Origin: Dyadobacter sp. 676
Lineage (GTDB): Bacteria > Bacteroidota > Bacteroidia > Cytophagales > Spirosomataceae
Direction of reading: 5' to 3'
Length of the DNA: 64,000 nt
NCBI RefSeq assembly: GCF_040448675.1
Contig: NZ_CP159289.1
Span: forward strand, 372,001 to 436,000
Numbering within the stretch: position 1 is the stretch's first letter; each line of letters opens with the position of its first letter. Positions 48,161 to 56,539 of this stretch are shown here, piece after piece. The position numbers were made by a program, and so were the translations under genes. The notes under the pieces are model-generated. The model was not told the origin of the DNA and made no database searches. It was given only the letters and a program-made list of their open reading frames with translations.

Positions 48161-51100
48161 TTAGAAAGTTACACGTACACCTGCATTAAGCACTCGCGAC
48201 TGCGGATAGTATTGTCCGTTGGTAGAAGTCGCTTCCGGGTCCCAAATCTTGATTTTGTCGATCGTGAACAGGTTCAGGGCATTCACATACACGCGCAGGT
48301 TGCCCACGCCGATCTTCGAACCCAGTTCGGAAGGCAGGTTATAGCCCAGCTCGATGTTTTTCAAACGCAGGTAATTATTGCTTTTGAGGTAATAGGTGTT
48401 CGCACCCGGGGAGTCGGCGTTGGTCAGGTTGGTATAATAAGTGTTGTTACGGTTAGCGAGGCGCGGATCGGTCGAACTTGGGTTGTCGATCGTCCAACGG
48501 TGGTCGTAAGCGTATTTCAGATAGTTACCAATGTCTCCGGACTCCGTCTGACCCACGTATTGCAAACCACCCGCGGCACCCTGGAACAGGATCGAAAGGT
48601 CGAACGCCTTGTAGCCGAGGTTAATGTTCACACCACCGGTGAATCGCGGACGGTTGGTTTTTTCCGAACGCACCATATCGTCCTTCGTGATCTTGCCGTC
48701 GCCGCTCACATCCTTGAATTTCATGTCACCCGGACGGAGCGTACCGGTAATGCCGCTGTAATCGATCGTATTCGCATCGATTTCGGCCTGATCGCGGAAC
48801 ACGCCGTCATACTGGTATGCCAGGAATGCCTGGTAAGGGCGGCCGGTGGTAGTCTGGTAAGCAGGGATACCCGGTGTCTCGTTCCAGTACTTGATCGTAT
48901 TTTTGGCATAACCTCCGTTCACGCCCACCGAGTAGGTGAAGTTGTCGACGCTGCCATCGTAGCTTACTTTGAATTCAAAACCCTTGTTTTGAAGTTTACC
49001 AAGATTTACGGGAGGAAGCTTGCCATCGATACCTGCCGACGAAGGTGTCGAGCCGGTCATCGGGATCAGGATTTTCGAGCGGTTATTGACAAAGTAGTCG
49101 ATTTCAAATGCAATGCGGTCCTTCCACAAAGTGCCTTCGATACCGAAGTTGGAGTTGTTCGCAACCTCCCACGTAAAGTTGTCGTTCACCACCCGTGTTT
49201 CGAGCAGGGTTTTCACCACCTGGTCGTTGATGATGTAGGTTCCAAAGCCCATGGTGTTCAGGTATTGGTATTCTGCCAATGTCTCCGTTCCGAGCAAATA
49301 AGGCTCTGCTCCCATCTGGCCCCACGACGCGCGCAGTTTCACATTGTTCACGAAGCGGATATTGTTTTTCCAGAAATCTTCTTCGGAAATGCGCCAACCC
49401 GCCGATACCCCAGGGAAGAAACCGAAGCGACCTTCTTTCGGGAACACGTAGGAGCCATCCGCACGCCACAGGAATTCGGCGAGGTATTTCTCTTTAAAGT
49501 TGTAACCCACGCGGCCGAAATAGCTCAAACGGGCACGCTTGTAAAGATCGCCGTTGTTGGTACCCGAGTTACCGATATTCTGCTCAGGCGTACCACCCGC
49601 GAAAAGCTGGTCGACCACCGGCGAAATGAAGTAACGACGATAAGCGAAGAAACCATCGGCGTCCACGGTTTCGCGCTGGATGCCCACCATGGCATTGAAA
49701 TTGTGCGAGCCGAACGTCTTTTCGTACGATGCCTGGCCGGTCAGCTGGATCGAAAGCTCCTGGGAAGAAGTTTCCGTCAAACGCGGATCGTTGAATGTCG
49801 AACGAACAGTTCCCGTCAGGAACGGTGTTACGCCGTCTTCCTCGTAAGTCTTTTTATCCCAATAATAGAGTGTCCAGGGCTTCTGGAACGATTTCTGACG
49901 ACGCATTTGCTTATCGATCGCCGCCATTGCGGTCACTTTCAAACCGTCCACACCGGGAATCAGGATGTCCAACGACCCGTTGGTCTGGATATAATCGCGT
50001 TTGTCGTTGTTGTAACCCGTTGTATTCGTGGTGATAACCGCCGGGTTCTGACCGTTCTCGATATCCGGACCCGGACGGCCATCCGGCCAGATCGCGATTT
50101 CGGTAGGCTTACCGCGCATCAGCATACGGAAGATGTCGCCCGCGCCACCACCATTGGGAAAGTGACGGAACTCTTCACGCAGCGTAACACCCAGGTTAGC
50201 CGTTACATATTTGTTGATTTTGGTATCGAGGTTTACGCGCATATCGTATTGCTTATAACCCGTTGCCGAATTCACGTAGTTACCATCCTGGTTGATATAA
50301 CCTAATGAAGCGAGGTACTTGATGTTCTCGCTACCACCTGTCAATTGCAGGTTATGGCGCTGCTGTGGCGACCATTTGCGGATCACCGAACCATACCAGT
50401 CGGTATTCGGGTGGATCAGCGGATCGGAGCCGTCCTGGAATTTCTGCAGATCGGTTGGCGTATACACCGCGTTCAGCACGTTTCCGTTGTCGGTCCGGGT
50501 GTAGCTGCCGTTGGTATTAAATCCCTGGAATGCGCCTTGCCACTGGTTAACGGGCAGGTTGTCGTAGATCTGCAACTCGTTACGGATCGTGGCGTATTCA
50601 AATGCATTCGACATCTTCGGAATGCGGGTAGGCTGTGCGATACCGAGGTTCAGGTCGTAGGAAAGCTGTGGTTTACCGCTTTTCCCGCGTTTGGTGGTAA
50701 TGAGGATAACCCCGTTACCCGCACGCGAACCGTAAATTGCAGCCGCCGCGTCTTTCAGTACCGAAATGCTCTCGATGTCAGCCGGGTTCAGACGGTCGAG
50801 CCCCCCGGAACGGTTGGGCACGCCGTCTACGACGATGAGCGCATTGCTGTTACCGAGCGAGTTGGTACCGCGGATGCGGATCGCAGAGCCGTCATAACCG
50901 GGCTCACCGCTCGACTGTACCGCCGAAACACCCGGCAAACGCCCCCCCCAATGTGTTGGAAAGGTTCGTAGAAGGCGCTTTTTGCAGCTCGGCACCTTTT
51001 ACGGCTGTTACCGAACCGGTGAGCGTAGCCTTTTTAGCCGTACCGTACCCAACGACCACCACTTCGTCGAGCGCTTTGGTATCGGTTGCCATTTTCACGT

Positions 51101-51401
51101 CCAGGCTCGTTTTGTTGCCCAGCGGAATCTCCTGCGTAATATACCCGATGAACGAAAACACGAGCGTTGCCGTACCCGGGGCATTCACCGTGTAATTACC
51201 CTCGATATCCGTTACCGTTCCCGTCGACGTCCCTTTGACCAGGACACTCACCCCAGGCAGTCCCTGCCCTTGCTCATCATTCACTTTTCCCTTCACCGTT
51301 ACATCCTGAGCGTATGCAGCGGTCATGACCAACAAGGTCAGCAGAAGGGAGTAAAAATACCGTGTTAGGTTCCGGTACTTTTCCCGTTCAGAAATCCTCA
51401 T
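48161..51401 (-). pseudogene. SusC/RagA-type TonB-dependent receptor, frameshifted at a poly-G run
   Basis: The N-terminal part (from 51401) has a signal peptide, carboxypeptidase-like domain (VKGKVNDEQGQGLPGVSVLV), TonB-box-like EVVVVGYGTA and the plug start, then leaves frame at residue about 154. The plug and barrel (RLPGVSAVQSSGEPGYDGSA onward) are open in another frame to 48161. The break is eight Gs on the minus strand (50942-50949); seven Gs give LSNTLGGRLPGVS and one protein of 1079 residues, a normal SusC length. Another run of six Gs in the same gene is in frame. The gene heads an operon with susD. Confidence 0.92.
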
Positions 51402-51978
51402 AGATTAAGTATAGATAGATAGTAGATAGTTAAAAAAATTATAAAAAAATGAAAAGATATTACAACTGAGAAATACGCATAAACCCTTATTTTTCAACAA
51501 GTCAGAGAAGTGTCTACCATACACAATTTATCTTACTAAAAATCATTAAAATCCTACTTTAAAAACTCCACTCGTAACCGGCGGGCTGTTTTGTTATACT
51601 TGAATGGGAGGTTAAACTCGAAAATGTTATATTTTGTAATCCAGCAGTACCGGGGCTGACGGTATGAGCGGCCGGATGTACAAAAAGATATGAAATTATT
51701 TACATAACCAAGTTTTCCCGCTTTGTGACAATGTTTTCTTTGAAAATAACCAATAGTTACTTGACGTATAGTAATAACCGGCCCCTATACGTAAAAACTA
51801 GTTGGACAGCAACAAAAAACCGCTCCCACAGCGTGGAAACGGCTTTTGCGAGCATTGTAATATCAATTTTGCAGAAACTTACCTGATTTTTGCACAGTCG
51901 CTCAAAAGTGTCTGTAAAATGGCACCTAGCAAGAAAGCTGGTCTTGTAAAAATTATATTTTTCCGAACAATTCCCTTG
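51402..51978. other. 577-base intergenic region upstream of susC
   Basis: This AT-rich region separates the SDR gene end (51979) from the susC start (51401). I find no gene, no RNA gene I can name, and no exact TAnnTTTG promoter for susC. It contains a dyad ACGTATAG (51764-51771) / CTATACGT (51785-51792) and a terminator at 51814-51842. Bases 51410-51430 form a short GATA-rich repeat just before the start codon. The regulatory sites of this susCD operon probably lie here. Confidence 0.6.
51814..51842 (-). terminator. Terminator downstream of the SDR gene
   Basis: A 10-bp stem, CCGCTCCCAC (51820-51829) with GTGGAAACGG (51833-51842), two G-T wobbles and a 3-base loop. On the minus strand it is followed by TTTTTT. 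It sits 137 bases past the SDR stop. Confidence 0.72.
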
Positions 51979-52765
51979 TCAGCGGGCGGTCCACCCGCCA
52001 TCTACCGCAAGGATGGAACCGACCATATAACTGGATGCGTCGCTGGCCAGAAATATCGCCGCGCCCTGTATTTCCCGCAGATGCCCCCAGCGACGCAGCG
52101 CCGTCGCGCCGAGGATAATATTGCGCGCATCTTCGCTTTCGGCGATGGGGATATTCATTTCGGTAAGGAACGGCCCGGGGCATATCGCATTCACCATAAT
52201 GTCGTATGGCGCCAGTTCCAGGGCCAATGCGCGGGTCATTTGCACAATGGCGCCTTTGCTGGCCGTATAAGGCGTGCGGTTGGCCAGACCCACAAGGCCC
52301 AGGGTACTGGCGAGGTTGATAATTCGGCCGCTGCGCCGGGCTTTCATGTGAGGGGTAACCGCGCGGGACGCCAGCCAGGTGCCGGTCACATTCACATCCA
52401 TCACGTGCTTGAAATCCGAGACGGAAATCTCGTCGATCGGGCCGCGGATGTTGATCCCGGCACTATTGACGAGGATGTCGATTTGTCCGAAGCTCTCGAG
52501 TGCGAAGGCCACCATCGCATTTACCTGCTCCTCGCTGGTGATATCTGCAGCGTAGGAAAGTACGCGTGTTCCAAACGAAATGCATAGCTCGGCCGCGCTA
52601 CGTTCGCCATCGACGGCGCTCCGGTTGACCAGTAAAATATCACAACCCGCCGAGGCCAGCCCGGCGGCCATCGCCAGACCGAGCCCTTTGGAGCCCCCCC
52701 GTAACAACGGCGACCCGGCCCGTCAGATCGAACTGCCTTATACCCGGTAAAACATCCTGCACCAT
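51979..52765 (-). pseudogene. Short-chain dehydrogenase/reductase, frameshifted inside the cofactor-binding glycine motif
   Basis: From ATG 52765 the frame reads MVQDVLPGIRQFDLTGRVAVV to TGG, then shifts; from TGGSKGLGLAMAAGL on it is open to 51979. The shift is at seven Gs on the minus strand (52694-52700); six give the classic TGxxxGxG motif and a 261-residue SDR. Catalytic residues are Ser in INLASTLGL, Tyr and Lys in PYTASKGA, with NSAG for structure. It would use NAD(P)H to interconvert a sugar-derived alcohol and ketone. It starts 5 bases after the esterase stop, so they share a transcript. Confidence 0.9.
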
Positions 52766-52770
52766 GGTGA

Positions 52771-53631
52771 TCAGTACTGATGGAATGCCTGGGAAATAAA
52801 TGCCAACACATCCGGCAACGACTCGCGCCAGTACGTCCACGTGTGCCCGCCGTCGCGCACACGAAACTCATGCGGAACTTCCTTTTTTCGTAATGCGATG
52901 TGGACCAAACTGTTGCCTTCATACAAAAAGTCGTCGTCACCGCAGTCGATATACCAACGTACGGCTTTCTTCCTGTCGTCGGGCATATTGTTGATCAACG
53001 CCAGGGCGCTGTGCCGGTTATAGTACCGCTCCACTGTCGAATCGGCGATATCCGGATTGTTTCTCAGAAGATTCCTTTTAGCGTCTTCCAGCGTAATCGG
53101 GCCTGTCGAAGCGCTGAGCGGGCAGGCCGACGAGAACAATTCGGGATGGTGTAATGCGTACATAAAGCTGCCTCCGCCGCCCATCGAAAGCCCGGCTATG
53201 GCGCGGTAACGTTTTTCGCCTTTAATACGGAATTTCTTCTCAACATAGGGCATCAACTCGGTGAAAAAGAAGTCCTCATAATTCCAGTCGCCTTTCACGT
53301 CATTGAAATACCCCCTCCTGCCCGTGTTGGCATCCGGCATAACGATGATCATCGGCGTAGCCCGGCCCTCGCTGATAGCCTTGTCGGCGATGTGCAGCAC
53401 CTCGCCGAATTGCACCCAGCCGGTGTGGTCGTCGCCCGCGCCGTGGAGCAGATACAGAACCGGGTAGCTGCGCTCGGACGTCGCGTAATCCGGCGGCAGG
53501 TAAACGGCGAATTTGCGCTCGGCTTTAAGCAGCTTGGAAGGGAGCGACAGGTTATCGAGCACCTTGCCCGTCTGGGCGGATGCCTGTGCGCCAAAAAGCA
53601 CGGCCAATGCGATCGTATAGAATATCTTCAT
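52771..53631 (-). CDS. Secreted esterase (esterase D / feruloyl-esterase type)
   Basis: A 286-residue exported alpha/beta-hydrolase with a signal peptide (cut after ASA), no CBM48 domain, and the strand YPVLYLLHGAGDDHTGWVQ. The nucleophile elbow is [12 protein letters not shown] and a late DGGHTWTYW supplies Asp/His. Such enzymes remove ferulate, acetate or similar acyl groups from glycans. It follows the Gfo/Idh gene across a terminator and precedes the SDR by 5 bases. The same fold occurs in the esterase at 4115. Confidence 0.9.
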   Translation of the reverse strand: MKIFYTIALAVLFGAQASAQTGKVLDNLSLPSKLLKAERKFAVYLPPDYATSERSYPVLYLLHGAGDDHTGWVQFGEVLHIADKAISEGRATPMIIVMPDANTGRRGYFNDVKGDWNYEDFFFTELMPYVEKKFRIKGEKRYRAIAGLSMGGGGSFMYALHHPELFSSACPLSASTGPITLEDAKRNLLRNNPDIADSTVERYYNRHSALALINNMPDDRKKAVRWYIDCGDDDFLYEGNSLVHIALRKKEVPHEFRVRDGGHTWTYWRESLPDVLAFISQAFHQY

Positions 53632-53664
53632 ACCTGGAACAGTTGGATTAAGGGTTGAAATAAG

Positions 53665-53693
53665 AAAAGCGGGAGACGCTGCACATCTCCCGC
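53665..53693 (-). terminator. Terminator between Gfo/Idh and esterase genes
   Basis: An 8-bp perfect stem GCGGGAGA / TCTCCCGC with a 9-base loop, followed by TTTTCTT on the minus strand. Only about 33 bases separate it from the esterase ATG, so it may attenuate rather than end the transcript. Confidence 0.75.
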
Positions 53694-53700
53694 CCGGGTT

Positions 53701-55080
53701 CTATTTCTTCTTCATTTTCATCGCCACCGGGTCCCAGTGGACGATTTTCTTACTGAAATAACTTTCATTGCAGGCCAGCACCGGCGCCGCCGCACGGAAA
53801 CCGAAAATCGGGTCTTCGACGGTACCGACATTCCCCTTTTTTACATTCTCGAAGAAATCCCTGAAATGATTGGCATGTGCATCGTCGTCCTTGGGCGCCT
53901 CGAACCTTACTTCCTTCACAGGTTCGGCCTTTCTGGTTTCCTCCGGGTATTGCGCATCGTATTGCTTTTTGAATTCCTTCTGCTGTGCCTCCGAAAAGGT
54001 ATTAAAGCTGTCGTAGCCGCCCATTCCCGGCGCTTTGGGCAACTTCTTTTTTGTTAAAACAAGGTTATTCTCTGTGAACTCGATCTGGCCTTCCGTACCG
54101 ATAATGCGGGTATTGTTGGCAATAGCGCCCGCATTCGCGAAATTCACACGCAGCACCATCTGGAACCTTTCATGAATGTCCGTCTTTGGGTAATCGAGAA
54201 TGGATACGAGCACATCCGGTACATCGCGGCCGTCTTTCCAATAACTCAGCTCACCGGACGATATCACACGTTCCGGCCCGAGTGAATTGGTCACAAAATG
54301 CACGCCCGTAATCAGGTGAACAAAAAGGTCCCCGCCCACTCCCGTACCGTAATCCTGGTAATTCCGCCAGCGGAAAAACCGCTTCGCGTCAAATGCGCGC
54401 TTGGGCGCGTCGCCGATGAAGGTATCCCAGTCGACGGTACTGGGCGAAGCGTCCGTCGGAATGGAGTAGTTCCATGCGCCGATGGCATTGAAACGGTCAT
54501 TGTTCGATTCGACATAATTGATTTCGCCGATCTCTCCGGCCTGAAACAAGCGTTTAGCTTCTTTAAATGAAGCCGAACTGATCCGCTGGCTACCGACCTG
54601 CATCGTCTTACCGGATTTTTTCCAGGCATCGATTACCGACAGGCCCTCATTAATGTGATGTACCATCGGCTTCTCGCAATAAACATTCTTTCCAGCCTGC
54701 AAGGCGGCCTTGGTGATGTGGTCATGCCAGTGGTCGGGCGTCACTACGAGTACCGCATCGATGTCCTTTCGTTCGAGGATCTGGCGGTAATCGCGGGTTG
54801 TGAATATGTCTTTGCCATAAAGCTCCCTGACGCGCGTCAGGCGGCCGTCGTACAGGTCGGCCGCGGCGACGAATTCCACATCCTGCGAGCTGCGCAACGC
54901 CGCTTTGGTATCCGAATGCCCCTGAATGCCCATACCGATCGTCGCGAAGCGGATTTTGTCATTAGGACTGATTTTTTTGAGGTCTTTGATAATGTGAAAA
55001 GGCTTGGCTATACTTTCGGTGGCTAACAGTGCAGACGCTGCTGTTACATTTTTGAGAAAATTACGGCGGTCAGGCTTCAT
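53701..55080 (-). CDS. Tat-exported Gfo/Idh/MocA-family oxidoreductase
   Basis: A 459-residue protein with a twin-arginine signal (DRRNFLKN then hydrophobic). The Rossmann domain has FATIGMGIQGHSD and the family motif YCEKPM; the C-terminal domain holds a large sheet typical of glucose-fructose oxidoreductases. It should oxidise or reduce a sugar with a bound NAD(P), in the periplasm. Related Tat proteins in Bacteroidota sit in glycan-use loci, as here beside esterase and SDR genes. A minus-strand TATTTTTG at 55159-55152 may be its -7 box. Confidence 0.92.
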   Translation of the reverse strand: MKPDRRNFLKNVTAASALLATESIAKPFHIIKDLKKISPNDKIRFATIGMGIQGHSDTKAALRSSQDVEFVAAADLYDGRLTRVRELYGKDIFTTRDYRQILERKDIDAVLVVTPDHWHDHITKAALQAGKNVYCEKPMVHHINEGLSVIDAWKKSGKTMQVGSQRISSASFKEAKRLFQAGEIGEINYVESNNDRFNAIGAWNYSIPTDASPSTVDWDTFIGDAPKRAFDAKRFFRWRNYQDYGTGVGGDLFVHLITGVHFVTNSLGPERVISSGELSYWKDGRDVPDVLVSILDYPKTDIHERFQMVLRVNFANAGAIANNTRIIGTEGQIEFTENNLVLTKKKLPKAPGMGGYDSFNTFSEAQQKEFKKQYDAQYPEETRKAEPVKEVRFEAPKDDDAHANHFRDFFENVKKGNVGTVEDPIFGFRAAAPVLACNESYFSKKIVHWDPVAMKMKKK

Positions 55081-55137
55081 TTGAAGAATTTCAAAGGTTA
55101 AGAGATGATCCCCCTAATTTAAACAATTCACGATTTG

Positions 55138-55170
55138 TTGTGCCGGTAAATCAAAAATATGTACATTTTG
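55138..55170 (+). promoter_or_regulatory. Probable promoter of the DinB-fold gene
   Basis: TTG at 55138-55140, 21 bases, then TACATTTT(G) from 55162, a one-base departure from TAnnTTTG. It overlaps the minus-strand TATTTTTG proposed for the divergent Gfo/Idh gene, so the two promoters may compete. Confidence 0.5.
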
Positions 55171-55209
55171 CGGCCTTATTCCTCACTCTACTAATTAACT
55201 AACGCACCA

Positions 55210-55692
55210 ATGCACGCCGACCAGCGAAAGAAACTGATCAATGAATTGACCGCGCTCATCAGGGGCGGGAATGCGCACGTCAACCTCGAAGACGCCCTCG
55301 CCGGCATTCCGGCCGACAAGCGCACGGTAATCCCCGATGGCCTGCCATACAGCATCTGGCAACTCCTGGAACATATCCGGATCGCCCAGAAGGATATTGT
55401 CGATTTTTCGGTTTCCCGGGATTACAAAACGCTCGTCTGGCCCGACGAATACTGGCCGCAGCCTACCGACAATGTAAGCGACGAACAATGGGAGAGCTGC
55501 ATCCGGGAAATCAACGACGACCAAAAACGGTTTTTCGACCTGTTACAGGATGAAAAAAAGGACCTTTTCAGTCCGCTGACCTGGGGCACGGGACAAAATA
55601 TCGTCAGGGAAGCGATGCTTATCGCCGACCACAATTCCTACCACATCGCGGAGATCATCGTAGCCCGGCGATTGCTGGGAATATGGAGATGA
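55210..55692 (+). CDS. DinB-fold four-helix protein
   Basis: A 160-residue protein of the DinB/YfiT-like fold (unrelated to DNA polymerase IV). The metal ligands are the His in QLLEHIRIAQ and two in ADHNSYHIAEI. Members are metal-dependent thiol or other transferases, or damage-induced proteins, with mostly unknown substrates. Cytosolic; monocistronic, with a hairpin after the stop. Confidence 0.85.
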   Translation: MHADQRKKLINELTALIRGGNAHVNLEDALAGIPADKRTVIPDGLPYSIWQLLEHIRIAQKDIVDFSVSRDYKTLVWPDEYWPQPTDNVSDEQWESCIREINDDQKRFFDLLQDEKKDLFSPLTWGTGQNIVREAMLIADHNSYHIAEIIVARRLLGIWR

Positions 55693-55695
55693 GCC

Positions 55696-55736
55696 AAAGC
55701 CGGCGGCCGGCATTCCGGTGCCGCTGCCGGGCTTAA
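55696..55736. terminator. GC-rich hairpin between convergent genes
   Basis: AAAGCCGGCGGC and GCCGCTGCCGGGCTT fold with small bulges into a long stem between the DinB-fold and DUF1080 genes. It has A/T flanks on both sides, so it may end both transcripts. Confidence 0.5.
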
Positions 55737-56371
55737 AGTTCTTCAATAAAAATATCCTTATAAAATACCTTCGCCTTGCCGCCGCCGTGGATTTGCAAGC
55801 CGATAAGCCCTTTTTGCGGAATTGACTTGTCGGGCTCCGTGTAGTCAACCGTTTTCGTACCATTTAGGAACAACTGAATGCGGCCGTTCCTGCTGTGTAC
55901 CTCGTAATCATTCCAGTCGTTCCGCTTCACGATTTTCTCGACCAGCGCGGAATCCGGCGCGATCAACGTTTTATTACGCCTCGATTCGTCGTACAAACTG
56001 GCCCAGTATTTATCGCCCAGGTCGGCCTGATAGCCGGTCATTTCATAGGGCGGGTTTTTCAAACGCACGCTGTGGAACTGCACGCCTGTATTGATAAAAC
56101 CCTCGTGACCAGTCAGTTTGAATTTGACTTTCAATTTGAAATTGGAATACTCTTTGCGCGTACACAGGAATTCGTTATGCGGCACCGTTTCTTCGAGCGA
56201 GCCTCCGGCAATACTGCCATTCTCGATTTTCCAGGTTTTGACGGTATCGCCCTCCCATCCACGGAATGTTTTGCCATCAAACAACGCAACCGGCTTACCG
56301 GGCCGGACCATAATGCAACCGGCGAACGCCAGGGCTACGGTGCAATAAAAATAAAACGGGAGTTTCCGCAT
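55733..56371 (-). CDS. DUF1080 (3-keto-disaccharide hydrolase domain) lipoprotein
   Basis: A 212-residue protein with a lipoprotein signal (ALAFAGC) and one DUF1080 jelly-roll domain: ALFDGKTFRGWEG, SIAGGSLEE, FKLKVKFKLTG, NTGVQFHSV, and the ending GLIGLQIHGGG with KVFYKDIFIEEL. Some members hydrolyse 3-keto-glucosides, others bind glycans. Fits with the Gfo/Idh-type sugar oxidoreductase nearby, which could make 3-keto sugars; that link is inference. Confidence 0.88.
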   Translation of the reverse strand: MRKLPFYFYCTVALAFAGCIMVRPGKPVALFDGKTFRGWEGDTVKTWKIENGSIAGGSLEETVPHNEFLCTRKEYSNFKLKVKFKLTGHEGFINTGVQFHSVRLKNPPYEMTGYQADLGDKYWASLYDESRRNKTLIAPDSALVEKIVKRNDWNDYEVHSRNGRIQLFLNGTKTVDYTEPDKSIPQKGLIGLQIHGGGKAKVFYKDIFIEEL

Positions 56372-56539
56372 GGCATAAACTGGTTATGGCTAGTACACTT
56401 TTTTCCAATGATGATAAAGGGACTTCGCGGAGAATTTTACTTTGTCCGGCAATATCGCGGGGCAAGGCATCATAGCAACGCGCCCCTGTGCAGGTAACCA
56501 ACATTTGCTTTTGAGCTAATATCTTTATTTTTACAGAGT

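Noticed and set aside
48212..50305. A 697-codon plus-strand open frame opposite the second susC
   Set aside because: Antisense shadow of a receptor gene; the translation has no recognisable domain.
51802..52587. A 261-codon plus-strand frame opposite the SDR gene
   Set aside because: It is the complement of a conserved SDR with intact catalytic motifs and begins within a terminator hairpin.
55210..55692. A second DNA polymerase IV, suggested by the family name DinB
   Set aside because: This is the unrelated four-helix DinB/YfiT fold; the true Y-family polymerase is at 25135.
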